Source: Balanoglossus misakiensis
Taxonomy: Eukaryota; Hemichordata
Assembly (NCBI GenBank): GCA_040954595.2
Contig: CM082580.2
Span: 12,834,001-12,898,000, forward strand
Direction: 5' to 3'
DNA length: 64,000 bases
Shown: positions 12,601-22,590 of the stretch, piece by piece
Position numbering within the stretch: the first letter of the stretch is position 1
Layout of the letters: each line of letters begins with the position of its first letter
The notes under the pieces: model-generated
Seen by the model: the letters and a program-made list of their open reading frames with translations, nothing else
What the model was told of the DNA's origin: nothing
Database searches by the model: none
Translations under genes and position numbers: made by a program

Positions 12601-14427
12601 GACCTTGGTCTCCTTATATATTTAGGTTACCGGAAAGATGACAATCTTCCCAGATCCTAGATTTGCCGTGCGAAGGGCGAAGTGGAGAGCTGTGTTTTGA
12701 CACATAAGTTTTCGACCACTCGGTATTTTATTGGGGAAAATTTCGCTTTTACAAACTACATTTCTGGACTGCTGACGGGAAAAAAATCAACTGAAGATAT
12801 GTCGATCCCTAAATCAACCAAAACTTTGGACATTAAACGGTGATCCAGCCCAAGAGTCTAGGTCAACACACTCTATCATTGCGCAAAATTGCACGTTGAA
12901 GACAGTTCCCCTTTTATCAACACTTTGACAGTATTTAAACGATTCATCTCCTTATTTCGTTCCCAGTTTTTCATATCGCGTTTGAATCACAGCGAAGGGA
13001 ATGGCTCGACAAGGCAATGAAAAATTCTCAGGCTGTCAGATAATACTGGAATTCAAATCAAGTTCGACACAGTGACCCAAATAATATGTTGGGCGGTCAA
13101 AGGTTTCCGATGCCATGCCCGATACGAATGTTAGTTGTTACGTACACAGAGAACCCGCTGCGGACTTTGTGAACCCAGTGGCGTAATTGTGTCACGAACT
13201 GTGCTATATTTGTCTACCAAGGTCTCTGCTTGAAACATGGTTTTAAAGCCTTTTGGCGTTCTGTCCGACGTTTGGGGTAGAAGGCGAGAAATGTTCTCCC
13301 CTCCCCCCTCTTTCTCTCTTCCCTCTTTCTGGATTCTGCAACATGATTCACTTACTACACATCCACACACTGTGTAAGGTCTATGTTTACAGTCCATCTA
13401 TGGTCTGACTAAAGTCGCGTTATTATACCGCGCCTTCTTTTCGTCTGGCCTTCAATACTACGCACGTCTTTTCACTGTAACCACTGGCCCGTGACAACTT
13501 GTTTTATCCCCATTGATGCATTGTTGGCATTGTAACAGGACAAACGCAACAGTTGGGTGACTCACGCATTTCAAAGAAGTGCGTCTCTTTCAAAAAAGGA
13601 GGATTGAACCCCGCATGCTTGTTTGATTGTTGCCAGAAACACGAATACCAACAGACATTCCCTGTTATTAGCATAGAATCGAGTCTACTGTCAGTGGTAT
13701 AGTATGGTTAACATGCATTCAATTCTGTGTTATGAACCGTCTGTTAACCCTCTGGCAAGGTTGTTAAAAGTAAAGTCAGTTTACGGTTTAATATACATGT
13801 AGATTCTGTGCATTGTTCTGGAAATAAACATATATAGTTGCATTTGCCCACCATGACTTTAGGAACCATACTTCACGGTCATTCTGTAAATGTTTAATTC
13901 AAGTTCTACCTGTTATGCAAATTTGTCTCGTCGAAATTAAAATGGAGCGAAAAATCAAATTTGCACGGTTGTTTGCATACGCGATAGGCGATAATAAACA
14001 CACACTTGCCATGATTGAGGCCATAGGAAAACAATGCTTACTATCTAGAACTTTGGCCTTTGTGTATTGTAATCTGGGTACTAAAGCCCCAATTTGACTT
14101 TGACTTTGAAAGCGTGTGGACCATCAAGGTTTTGAAATTTGTCATGTTCTCTGTGCTGTTTTCAATAAATTCCCTGGATGTCTTAAGTGTTTACAGCAGA
14201 CGTTTTACGGCGAATGGTGAGTAGGGGCGGATCCCCTTGCCGTACCAAGACTTTAAAAACACTGACCGGCTGTTGTTAATGCGTCACAATTGCTGTATGT
14301 ACCCCAAACTTGGTTTTATAACCAACAGGAAAAAAAGTTGAAAAAGAACGCTTACTTTTATCCGCGGGTCAAGATTGCTGTCGTCTTCACCTTCCCCACA
14401 GGGAAGGGAGTTTTCCTTGTCCGTCAT
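9648..14427 (-). CDS. SH3BP5: SH3 domain-binding protein 5 (Sab), complete, 7 exons
   Basis: Coiled-coil protein of the SH3BP5 family, known as a Rab11 guanine-exchange factor and, in vertebrates, as the mitochondrial outer-membrane JNK-docking protein Sab. Exons in order of transcription: 14,427-14,356; 12,413-12,351; 12,153-12,025; 11,155-10,991; 10,862-10,732; 10,557-10,310; 10,117-9,648. All junctions keep frame, giving 425 residues (human about 455). DPRI followed by a heptad-rich stretch (residues about 20-240) forms the Rab11-GEF coiled coils. Diagnostic stretches are FDTAWQEMLNHAT, LAEERLL, KPYFELRA, ISDEIH and GPRGVGVGAE. The last exon (residues 270-425) is acidic and Ser-rich and not alignable by eye beyond family style. 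Start is the only in-frame ATG before exon 1 (14,427). Mitochondrial or JNK roles are vertebrate knowledge and not shown here. Confidence 0.94.
10913..10960. repeat. GGT/GAT trinucleotide repeat in an SH3BP5 intron
   Basis: Short run of GGT and GAT triplets inside the intron between SH3BP5 exons 4 and 5. It makes spurious acidic or polyvaline open frames on both strands. Confidence 0.8.
12414..14355. other. SH3BP5 intron 1 (1.9 kb)
   Basis: The longest intron of the gene. I see no conserved open frame or recognisable repeat, apart from a pyrimidine-rich patch at about 13,300-13,330. Confidence 0.6.
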
Positions 14428-14933
14428 GTGGAAGCCGTTCCTTCGCTCAGCAGCAGCACAGTCAAACAGTGTCACCTTCCCACCAACGGTTTCCGTGCTA
14501 CTAAACGATAGGTACCGGACTGCGCTCGGCTGTTGGCCAGTCGTGTGTGGGGTCAAAGGGCATACCCTCTATAGCGCCACCAGAAAACAAATAACGAACG
14601 CCAGAGGGCGTTGTTCAATTACAGGATTTGAAAATGGCGGCGCCATCGGGAACAGACTTCTGAAACTGTCGAAACTGTTACACTGAAGCAGGTGGGTACG
14701 CTTTACATTATTCCAAAATTTTAGTGAATATACTCAACCAAATTCTTTATCTTGTTAGTTCTCTCTTAAATGAGCCCGACAGTTTTATTTATTCGTGAAT
14801 CAGCAAAAGTTTATACTGTACTCGATAAAAGTAGATGGAGGGGGGGGGGGGTTGTATGGGAACTAGTGTTCACATCAATGTGGTGTTACCTTTCACCTGT
14901 CTTTTGCTTTTCATAATCAAGAAGCCCAAACAG
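14428..14933. promoter_or_regulatory. Bidirectional promoter region between SH3BP5 and the 14.9-kb gene
   Basis: The two genes start head-to-head with coding starts 517 bp apart. The sequence AAAATGGCGGC at 14,631-14,641 matches the YY1 core found just downstream of many metazoan start sites and is followed by a half-palindromic GCCAT. A plausible non-coding first exon for the plus-strand gene runs through it to a donor GTGGGT near 14,691, with the acceptor CAG at 14,931-14,933. A G12 run lies at about 14,839-14,850. Confidence 0.4.
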
Positions 14934-14943
14934 ATTAGAAGCC

Positions 14944-17179
14944 ATGCCTAACATACCAACATTCAAGCAACACAGCAGATTGACCAGCAACAACACTGGC
15001 AGGGACACCAGTGCCTTAGATGTCTATGAATTCAACGAGCCTGGTTGTGATGTCAAGCCCAGTACTAAAGAGAAGCAGTGTAAGCACAGAGTGAAGGTTA
15101 GTTCATATTAGTGTTTTTCATGTATGAATCAAGGTAATCGTACTATTGAACCTGTTAACATCCCCAAAAGTGAAAAGTTGCTGGTCCACTTGCCACAGAT
15201 GATCACAACTGGTGATTTTTGACATTTCAGCCTGAAGTGGTGCAGGGTGTGCTCAATCTTATATTCAAAACCCAGCAAAGCATACAACATCTGAGAGAGA
15301 GGGAACAACAGCTGATAGCAAAGGATCAAGAACAAGGTTAGATACTGCCACTAATCCAGGGTGGGATTATGACACTAATTCCTTTGGTGTAAATCTGTCC
15401 TTATGTGCTATCATAAATATCCAGAAGTTACACGGCTCGATCTTGCTGTGGAGTTCTTGTTTGTTTACTTAGTTCCTTTGCATCTGTTCCTACTGTTATT
15501 CGCCAGTTTTGGAAGCTGTTAAACAGAACCATTAAATGTCTGTGACCACTCCCGCCCCTTCTCCATTTCAGATGACATGTCTGGTGGCAAAGGAAAGCTG
15601 CCATCTTCTAAAAAGAAGAGCAAAACAGAGACAAAGCATGAAGGTAAACTGCAGAAGAGAGGACTCGATGTATCAGTGTCATCGGCAGCTTGTGTTCACT
15701 TCAAGAAAACTAAGGTAGGTCAATGAATAATGACATCGGTATTACTATAATCCTAGCAAACTAGTTCTAGAGGGTAAGTTATTGGCTATTACTAACAGTA
15801 ACAGCCATGCATGTCTTGCTCATAAGGTCAAGTGGGATTGATATTGCCAAAAACAACCTTAAAAATGGCCATGTGGTGGTACTTTTTTTTTTGCGTGGCC
15901 ACCCTGTATCCTGTGGCTATCGCACAATCCATGCCATTAAAAGTATTTGAATAATTGAAATCAGTAACATCAGTAGACCTTATCACAGTTTGTTGAGTTG
16001 AAGGATGAGGTTTCTTCTTAGGCAGAATGATTTCATGTGATATATGATGCTGTTTAAAAGGATTGCCTCAATGGTAATAATATATTTTCACATTTGCTGC
16101 TGTAGATGGGATTGTACGTGATCAGTTGGTGTCTGTTATTTGCCCACCTCCTGACCTACTTTTGTTGTCGTTTCAATTTATATCCCGCTATGTTCCATCT
16201 GCCCCTTTTGCCATTCCTTCAAGCAGTTTCGGATACAAACAGATCGATGATGGCTTAATTCTCACACCAGAAATCAACATCCAATTTTTCTCAGGAAGTC
16301 AATCACATTGATTTATTATTCAGTTCACACAGAGTGTAGCCAACTCTTCCTAGTGTACTTTTTCTTGTTCACGTTGATATACATTTCAGTTCATTACAAA
16401 TTGGCCATTGGCCTTGAAGGGATCTCATTACTTTAGTTGCTAAGCAACAGTTACCAAGTTTGATGTGGCTTAATGAAGGAGAACTCGGAGAAACATTGAT
16501 AGCAACCTCCACATTTGTGCAGTTAGATCCCCCTAGAAATCAATTTTCTGATGACACAGCACCCTTGGCTTGTGAATATATATGTTTCAAAAATTGTTAT
16601 TATACATGTATGTCTAAATTGCATGCTTAATATTTGTCTTGCTATCATGTGACAAACTCAAATTGAAAGGTTTGACAACCGTTATTGTGTCACGGCAAAT
16701 GCCCATTGCAAAAGGAAATGGACATTTCATGTGAACATGAATTAAGAAACATACACTGCATATAATATCTTCATGCCATCCTTGAAAGCACAGCAGCAGG
16801 GACGCTCAGTCACTTCCTTAGCGGGTCGTTATCTTGACAGTAAAATTGATGCAGTGTGCATCATGTGGAGAAGGCGCACGCAGATGCATTATTGAACAGA
16901 CAGGCGCACAATTAGTCATCCCAGAGAGTCAATTTCATCTTTGTGGCGGTTAGCGAGAGACCGGAATAAACCTCCTGTGTATTGACACCAATATCCAAAG
17001 AGAGCAACATTTCCCCTTCTTCGAATGAGGACTAAATCAGTGTCTCTCTCTCTCTCTTGCTTTCTCATTCTCTCTCTCTCTCTATCACTCTCATTTAACA
17101 GTACAAGATAAAGACGGGTGGCAGCATCGGAGAAGAAACAATTGGACTCTTGGACAGAAAGAGAGCTCAAAGTCTGTGA
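14944..17179 (+). CDS. Unrecognised small protein, five-exon model
   Basis: I do not recognise this gene. Coding exons 14,944-15,096, 15,231-15,336, 15,572-15,714 and 17,102-17,179 keep frame through GT-AG junctions and would encode 159 residues; an untranslated first exon near 14,630-14,690 is inferred, making five. The product is hydrophilic, with an amphipathic helix in exon 3 (VVQGVLNLIFKTQQSIQHL then a charged run), a Lys-rich linker (SSKKKSK) and a tail GSIGEETIGLLDRKRAQSL. No signal peptide or membrane segment. The last exon has an excellent long pyrimidine tract (about 17,041-17,099); if it is not used, the exon-4 frame reads three more codons to a stop after 15,714. A candidate AATAAA is at 17,600-17,605. 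Looks like a nuclear or scaffold protein, but that is only an impression. Confidence 0.55.
17041..17096. repeat. CT-rich microsatellite serving as a splice polypyrimidine tract
   Basis: TC/CT dinucleotide run directly before the AACAG acceptor of the last exon of the 14.9-17.2 kb gene. Confidence 0.75.
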
Positions 17180-17940
17180 TGTGCCTTGCATGCAGAGCCA
17201 TCAGGAGTATTTGCATTTATTTTCAACAACTTATTGACATTACAGTTTTCATTTTTGAGATTATTTAACAACAGTTATGTTAATTCATTCATCTACAAAT
17301 GGTGAACTTGTTAACTGTACATCCCAATTTATTGATGTTTAATTTGTATCTCTAAAGCCAATATCACATTCAGAATCCCCAAATTGAAGATGTTTGCACT
17401 TTGTATACACTAACTGTACTCAGATCAAACAGTATAAAGTGAACCATCATGCTTCTACTACAAACACGTCAAGCAACGTAATATTCTTGGTTTCATGTTT
17501 TGTTGAAAAAGAAGAGAGGTTAGTCAACAGTCTCCAAAGAACACCTTGGCATTGCCTCAAAAGTGATCTTGATTATCAACAAATTTACTGTAGCACATAA
17601 ATAAAAACTGACTGGGTTGAAGCAATTATTCTTGCAGTAAGTGTCGTCTTTAATGGCCCAGACAATAAAGATAATGTAGAATTCCTGGTGATGTTGTCTG
17701 TGTGTGCATGTCTTGATGCTGGCGTGATTTCTGTTTGTGTGTCATCCCGACGGCATTGTCATCTCTAATGCAGTTATCCCTGTTGACATATCACCGGATG
17801 TTACAAGAAAATCATCAGATTTCGGACATTAATGGTTATGCTTGTCAAATAGTATACAGTCACCTATGGAAATAAATTTTGCTAGTTACCATGGCAAACC
17901 GAGAACAGCAAAAACCACAGCAACGGCAAAAACGGTTTAA

Positions 17941-18025
17941 CCCTTTCACCACAATGGTTCAGTCCAAATCCATTGTTTTCTATGGTAAGGTTGGACCACT
18001 AAAGAGGGAACTGGGGGTGAAAGGG
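17941..18025 (-). mobile_element. 85-bp piggyBac-type MITE, copy 2
   Basis: Same 85-bp length as the copy at 514-598, reverse orientation, only a handful of mismatches. The left flank is TTAA (17,937-17,940); the right flank is TTGA, a one-base decayed duplication. Ends are CCCTTTCACC and GGTGAAAGGG. Confidence 0.75.
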
Positions 18026-18598
18026 TTGATCATATTGCCCTTGTGGCTAAGATTAACAGTTCAACAAGCTTACGAGATTGCTTTTCAGAAAACGATGGAA
18101 CGTAAGAACTCATCATATATAGCTATTTCGAGGAATTGAAACTGGGGGGGGGGGGGTTATCACATGGAATTAACGATGACGCAATTTCTCTATTAAAAAG
18201 ACTTTGCAGGGTAATCCTTTGGAGGTTTCATGGTATAGATGTTAAGTCATTGATATAGAGCTCTGAAAAGGGGGAATTCATACAGACTAATTGAAGCGGA
18301 GAGTAACAGGAGATATCCATTACCCAAAGGCAATTACTGATTGGTGTTTTAGCAGGCTTCACTTGCCTGTGCATGTGTGGTACATATATCAATAAGAATG
18401 GGCGATCTTCGCAATAAGAAAGGCAATTTCCAATGACGAGACTTGTCATCTTCATATGATAAGAAGTGAAATTTAATGGGGATTCAATCCTATATCACGA
18501 AGAAACTGTAAAATTGTATATTGTCGAATTACATTTATGTGTTGTGTCGAATTAATTTTGGCTGATCCCACAGTCCTTTGAACGCGCTTTCTTAAAAT

Positions 18599-18610
18599 CA
18601 AGATGGCGGC
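18599..18610 (+). promoter_or_regulatory. YY1-type core element
   Basis: CAAGATGGCGGC is a full match to the YY1 consensus and lies about 330 bp before the coding start at 18,932, a plausible promoter of that gene. Confidence 0.5.
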
Positions 18611-18800
18611 GGCTGACAATTACCGGTATTAATGTCTTTCTCGCATAAAGTTCAAAAAGGGGACGTTGTGCAAGTTGTGAAACGTTTCGGGGCGGTTCGT
18701 CGTCCAATAAAAATGAAGTATGCTCGATAGTTGAAATACGTGGTCTGGTCTTATACACCTGTCAAAAATGCAGATATTTAAAAATGTTTTTATTTTGCGG

Positions 18801-18810
18801 GTCACGTGAC
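18801..18810. promoter_or_regulatory. Palindromic E-box GTCACGTGAC
   Basis: Perfect 10-bp palindrome of the USF/MITF/TFEB class (CACGTG core with flanking GT/AC), 122 bp before the coding start at 18,932. Likely promoter element; no binding evidence. Confidence 0.45.
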
Positions 18811-18931
18811 GTGGCGAGACTTGAGACGCGTCAGAGCAAAGTTCTCGCCGCTGATTGGTTGGAGCCACCTGGACCACCTCCACTTGGAAAATTTCCGTCT
18901 AGCCTTCCGTGCATTTTCAAAAGTGACGGCC

Positions 18932-21798
18932 ATGCTGCTGCATGTAGGACGTGTTGCGGAGAGGATGCGGAAAACCCTGTCCCAAACAGAGTTTCTCCGC
19001 TGGATAGTTTTCATGACGACAGCGGTAAGTAAAGTAACAGAAGTAGACACAGTTACTCCATTTTTGACCAGAAACATGGGTTATTCTGTGGTGAATTACG
19101 GACAACTAAAAAGCCAGACGTGTACACCACGGAATTGAAAATTTGGATGCGTCACCGTCAGACAGCTCGAGTCAGATCTTCCCTGCGTTTTCATTCACAA
19201 ATTCTACCCTTTCGGGTTACTCAACTTGAGATGTACGGTTTATCAAATTAGGACAAGTCGGTGTTATAGCTCTACTGGTAGACGGCAGGTTTTTTTTCTT
19301 GCATAAAAAACAAGGTAGTTTTTCGGGGAATTGGAAGGGGGCTACGATGAATTGGTAGAGGGTTCGATGAATTGACAGCGGGCTCACGTGTAGTCGGCGT
19401 GTTTCCGAGTGTGAGCGAATGCAAATTTTGTATAACACTACCAGACAATGGCAAAAATAAGCTTTGGAACGCTTCATTTGGAGCAGATATTTTTTGTGTC
19501 AGTACAGTTTTTGCCCCCCAAAATATTTTTGTTTGTCGGAGTTTAAAATGTTCCGCTTGGCTGTAGGCCTAAACTTGACAATATGTAAATGTACGTAGAG
19601 CCATGCTACTTGTCTGTCAGCGAAGCCCGATATTTGGTTTCGTGTTCATGGATAGGCATTCAATTTGTTTCCTCATTTTGCAGATCGAAGGCCCAGATGA
19701 ACTGATGTTGGATACTCTGCGTGGATGCTATGATGTTATCAAGCATGATGTCAAAGTAAGCGGTATTAGCCAAGTTTTTGGGCAATTTTTAAGAACTTTC
19801 AACGATTCTGACTGGTGCCGGTAGCCAGTTCAGCGAACCAATTTTGCACAAATCTGAAGAATGCAACAATACGGATGTCATATGTGGATGTCATTACAGT
19901 TTTAAAACCAACATGACTACATGCTCGGTGCATGGGTCATTTTTGTTACGGCACCAACAAGTTCATCGGCTTTGAATGCTTCGAAAGGTGCTCGTTGTTG
20001 TGATTGTGTGTGCATGTGTGTCACGGTAAGTTGTACGGTATATTTGGGCCATGCAACTAGACTACAATGAGGTGAGCGTTTGTATGTTCCATGGCTGAAT
20101 GAAGACCAGTGGATGAAGTTTCGTAACAAGTAAGTTATATAGACATAAATAAAATCCCCGGTGCGGGTGGGTCCCATCCCTCAGACCGTCAGTTAATACT
20201 TAATACAAGTTTTTTTTAGAAATGTTATCTTTCGTCATTATTCAATAAAAATAAAATAAAAACATACACGCACTCATAATACTTGGAGTGGTTTATTTCC
20301 GTACCGATCATCTTCCCCTCGCGTACTAGTATATAGTTAATACAGTTTTTTTTAGAAATGTTATCTTTCGTCATTATTCAATAAAAATAAAATAAAAACA
20401 TACACGCACTCATAATACTTGGAGTGGTTTATTTCCGTACCGATCATCTTCCCCCTCACGTATATAGATAATACAGGTTTTTTTTAGAAATGTTATCTTT
20501 CGTCATTATTCAATAAAAATAAAATAAAAACATACACGCACTCATAATACTTGGAGTGGTTTATTTCCGTACCGATCATCTTCCCCTCGCGTATATAGTT
20601 AATACAGTTTTTTTTTAGAAATGTTATCTTTCGTCATTATTCAATAAAAATAAAATAAAAACATACACGCACTCATAATACTTGGAGTGGTTTATTTCCG
20701 TACCGATCATCTTCCCCCTCACGTATATAGTTAATACAGGTTTATTTAGATATGTTATCTTTCGTCATTATTCAATAAAAAATATTAAAAACATACGTGT
20801 ATTGATAAAACTGAGAGTGGTTTATTTCCGTACCGATCATCTTCCCCCTCACGTATATAGTTAATACAGGTTTTTAGATATGTTATCTTTCGTCATTATT
20901 CAATAAAAAATACTGTGTGTATGTCTGTATGTCTGTTAGCCTGTTTTTATGGTGAAATGTTATTTACTTTTCAGGTATATTTACCACAACTTCAATCAAT
21001 AAAACTTTATCGAAACATACTGGCATAACCCGAGTGGTTTATTTTGCACCCATCTTCGCGAATTTTATTTTTCAGATTTGTAGACTTTTGACGTTTTCCT
21101 ATTATAGACATTCACTTCATTTGCTTTTTTTTGCAGATGCAGAGACGAGATCAACTGATGAAGGGTATTCATCAACCATGCTTGGGGCTTAAATGACTAG
21201 TTATTTTCGCCATGCAGCGGTATAGCTGGGTGAGGTAAAGGGCTGGTATGTTCTATGGCTGAACGATCATGAATATTAGTCATTCATTTTCATTTGCTTG
21301 CTTTGCAGATCCAGAGACGAGATCAACTGATGGTGGTATTCATCAACCAAGCTGTGACCCAAGTAACAAGTTTTCTTCGCCATGCAGCAGTATATTTGGG
21401 TGAGGTAAAGGGCAGGTATGTTCCATGGCTGAACGATCATGAATATTAGTCATTCACTTTCATTTGCTTGTTTTGCAGATCCAGAGACGAGATCAACTGA
21501 TGGTGGTATTCATCAACCAAGCTGTGACCCAAGAAACAAGTCTTCTTCGCCATGCAGCAGTATACTTGGGTGAAGTAAAGGGCAGGTATGTCAGTGGCCG
21601 AACGAAGGCCAGAGGTTTCAAGCAATGTTGAGCAAGCGATATAGACAACAAAGCCCCCCTTTCGGGTGGCCAAGATAATTGCCAGACAGTGTAGACATCT
21701 TTGTAGGAGACTTTTCATTTACAATCCTTTTTACAATCCTTTTTTATTCCAGGGATCCCATAGATGATGCTGAGATGATTGCCAGCCTGTGTGATTGA
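18932..21798 (+). CDS. Unrecognised ~105-residue protein with a tandemly duplicated exon
   Basis: I do not recognise the family. Exons: 18,932-19,024 (ATG in context GGCCATGC), 19,684-19,755, then one of two near-identical alternatives 21,309-21,415 or 21,479-21,585, then 21,753-21,798 with stop TGA. Using one alternative gives 105 residues, helical and soluble-looking: RMRKTLSQTEFLRW, IEGPDELMLDTLRGCYDVI, QRRDQLMVVFINQAVTQ, then HAAVYLGEVKGRDPIDDAEM. The duplicated exon is 107 nt (35 codons plus 2), so including both breaks the frame; they should be used exclusively. The two differ at four bases and two residues (Val/Glu and Phe/Leu). YY1 and E-box elements sit upstream. The 5' end could extend if a different upstream start is used; an out-of-frame ATG is at 18,784. 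Confidence 0.58.
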
Positions 21799-22175
21799 TG
21801 TCCACAGATGACTGCATGACATAGGGAGGTAAGAATTTTGGGAAAGGAAATTGAAGCATTGACGGAGACAAAACATATGACATGTGGGATATGACATGTG
21901 GGGGTGTGGTGTGTTTGTCCACAATATTCAGGCGCTGTCGGTTTAACTCGTTACAATTATGAGCTTATATGGATACATCTACGTTGCCAAATAGTGAAAT
22001 TTCAGACAACTATACAGAATTTCCATGATGTACCATCTGCGAATGAACAGCAATTGGCGTACAGGCGTGACCATGCTTTGTTTCGTGTTCATGAATATTA
22101 AAGACATTAATTTCTACATTGCTTGTTTTGCAGGTGCAAAGACCAGATGGTATCCAGCAACCAATTTGTTATTAA
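20033..22175 (+). repeat. Tandem copies of one exon with flanking intron, two intact and three decayed
   Basis: The block of exon plus about 60 bp of upstream intron (core GAATATTAGTCATTCA... TTTGCAG) is repeated. Intact copies are 21,309-21,415 and 21,479-21,585. 21,137-21,245 keeps the acceptor and first eight codons but then loses frame and stops. About 22,132-22,175 keeps the intron flank and acceptor and only a trace of exon, and lies past the terminal exon. About 20,033-20,115 resembles only the 3' half and the following intron (GTATATTTGGG, TATGTTCCATGGCTGAA) and is the weakest call. Confidence 0.6.
20201..20913. repeat. 131-bp minisatellite, about 5.4 copies
   Basis: Units begin TAATACA at 20,201, 20,338, 20,469, 20,600, 20,732 and 20,862, so the spacing is 130-137 bp. 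Each unit has an A-rich stretch with several AATAAAA motifs and the segment GAGTGGTTTATTTCCG. The first four are almost identical, the last two diverge, and a further decayed half unit is visible at about 21,030-21,060. It lies in the intron before the duplicated exon. Confidence 0.9.
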
Positions 22176-22365
22176 GAAAATTTACCTAAATGATCTGCTT
22201 GTTGTATTCCAGTATTTATGAATATGAGCATGTTTTTCTTTTCATATTGTAAGTTTACAAATAATACTGTGAACATGTACTTTCTTTTGTTTATGTTTTC
22301 AATACTTTAAAATTAAAATTTTCAATGATCTAGATTAAAATGAAATACTTGTGTCTGTCATTTTA

Positions 22366-22590
22366 TTACTCCAACACTGCCTTGATGTTGAGATAATTGA
22401 AACGGGTAAGGTCAAAGGTCGGCCCGTTAATTTGTAGCAAACTCTGTGGTCCCATTGAAACTCGAATAGCGTCAGATTTGAATCCATTATAGATACTGAC
22501 AAATGCCACTGAAAAGTCCACACAATTTTGGCAAATTAATTCTGTTCCCGTAATTGGCCATAGCAACCGAGATCTTGGTCTTTGCTTCAT
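22366..22590 (-). other. Orphan open frame of 74 codons, unassigned
   Basis: An ATG at 22,590 opens a 74-codon frame on the minus strand, ending in a TAATAA that overlaps an AATAAA hexamer. I recognise no family and see no convincing partner exons. It could be the last exon of a minus-strand gene or chance. Confidence 0.15.

Noticed and set aside
18784-19032. Alternative frame from ATG 18,784 over exon 1 of the duplicated-exon gene
   Set aside because: It ends just after the donor at 19,025 and does not continue sensibly into the next exon; the 18,932 frame does.
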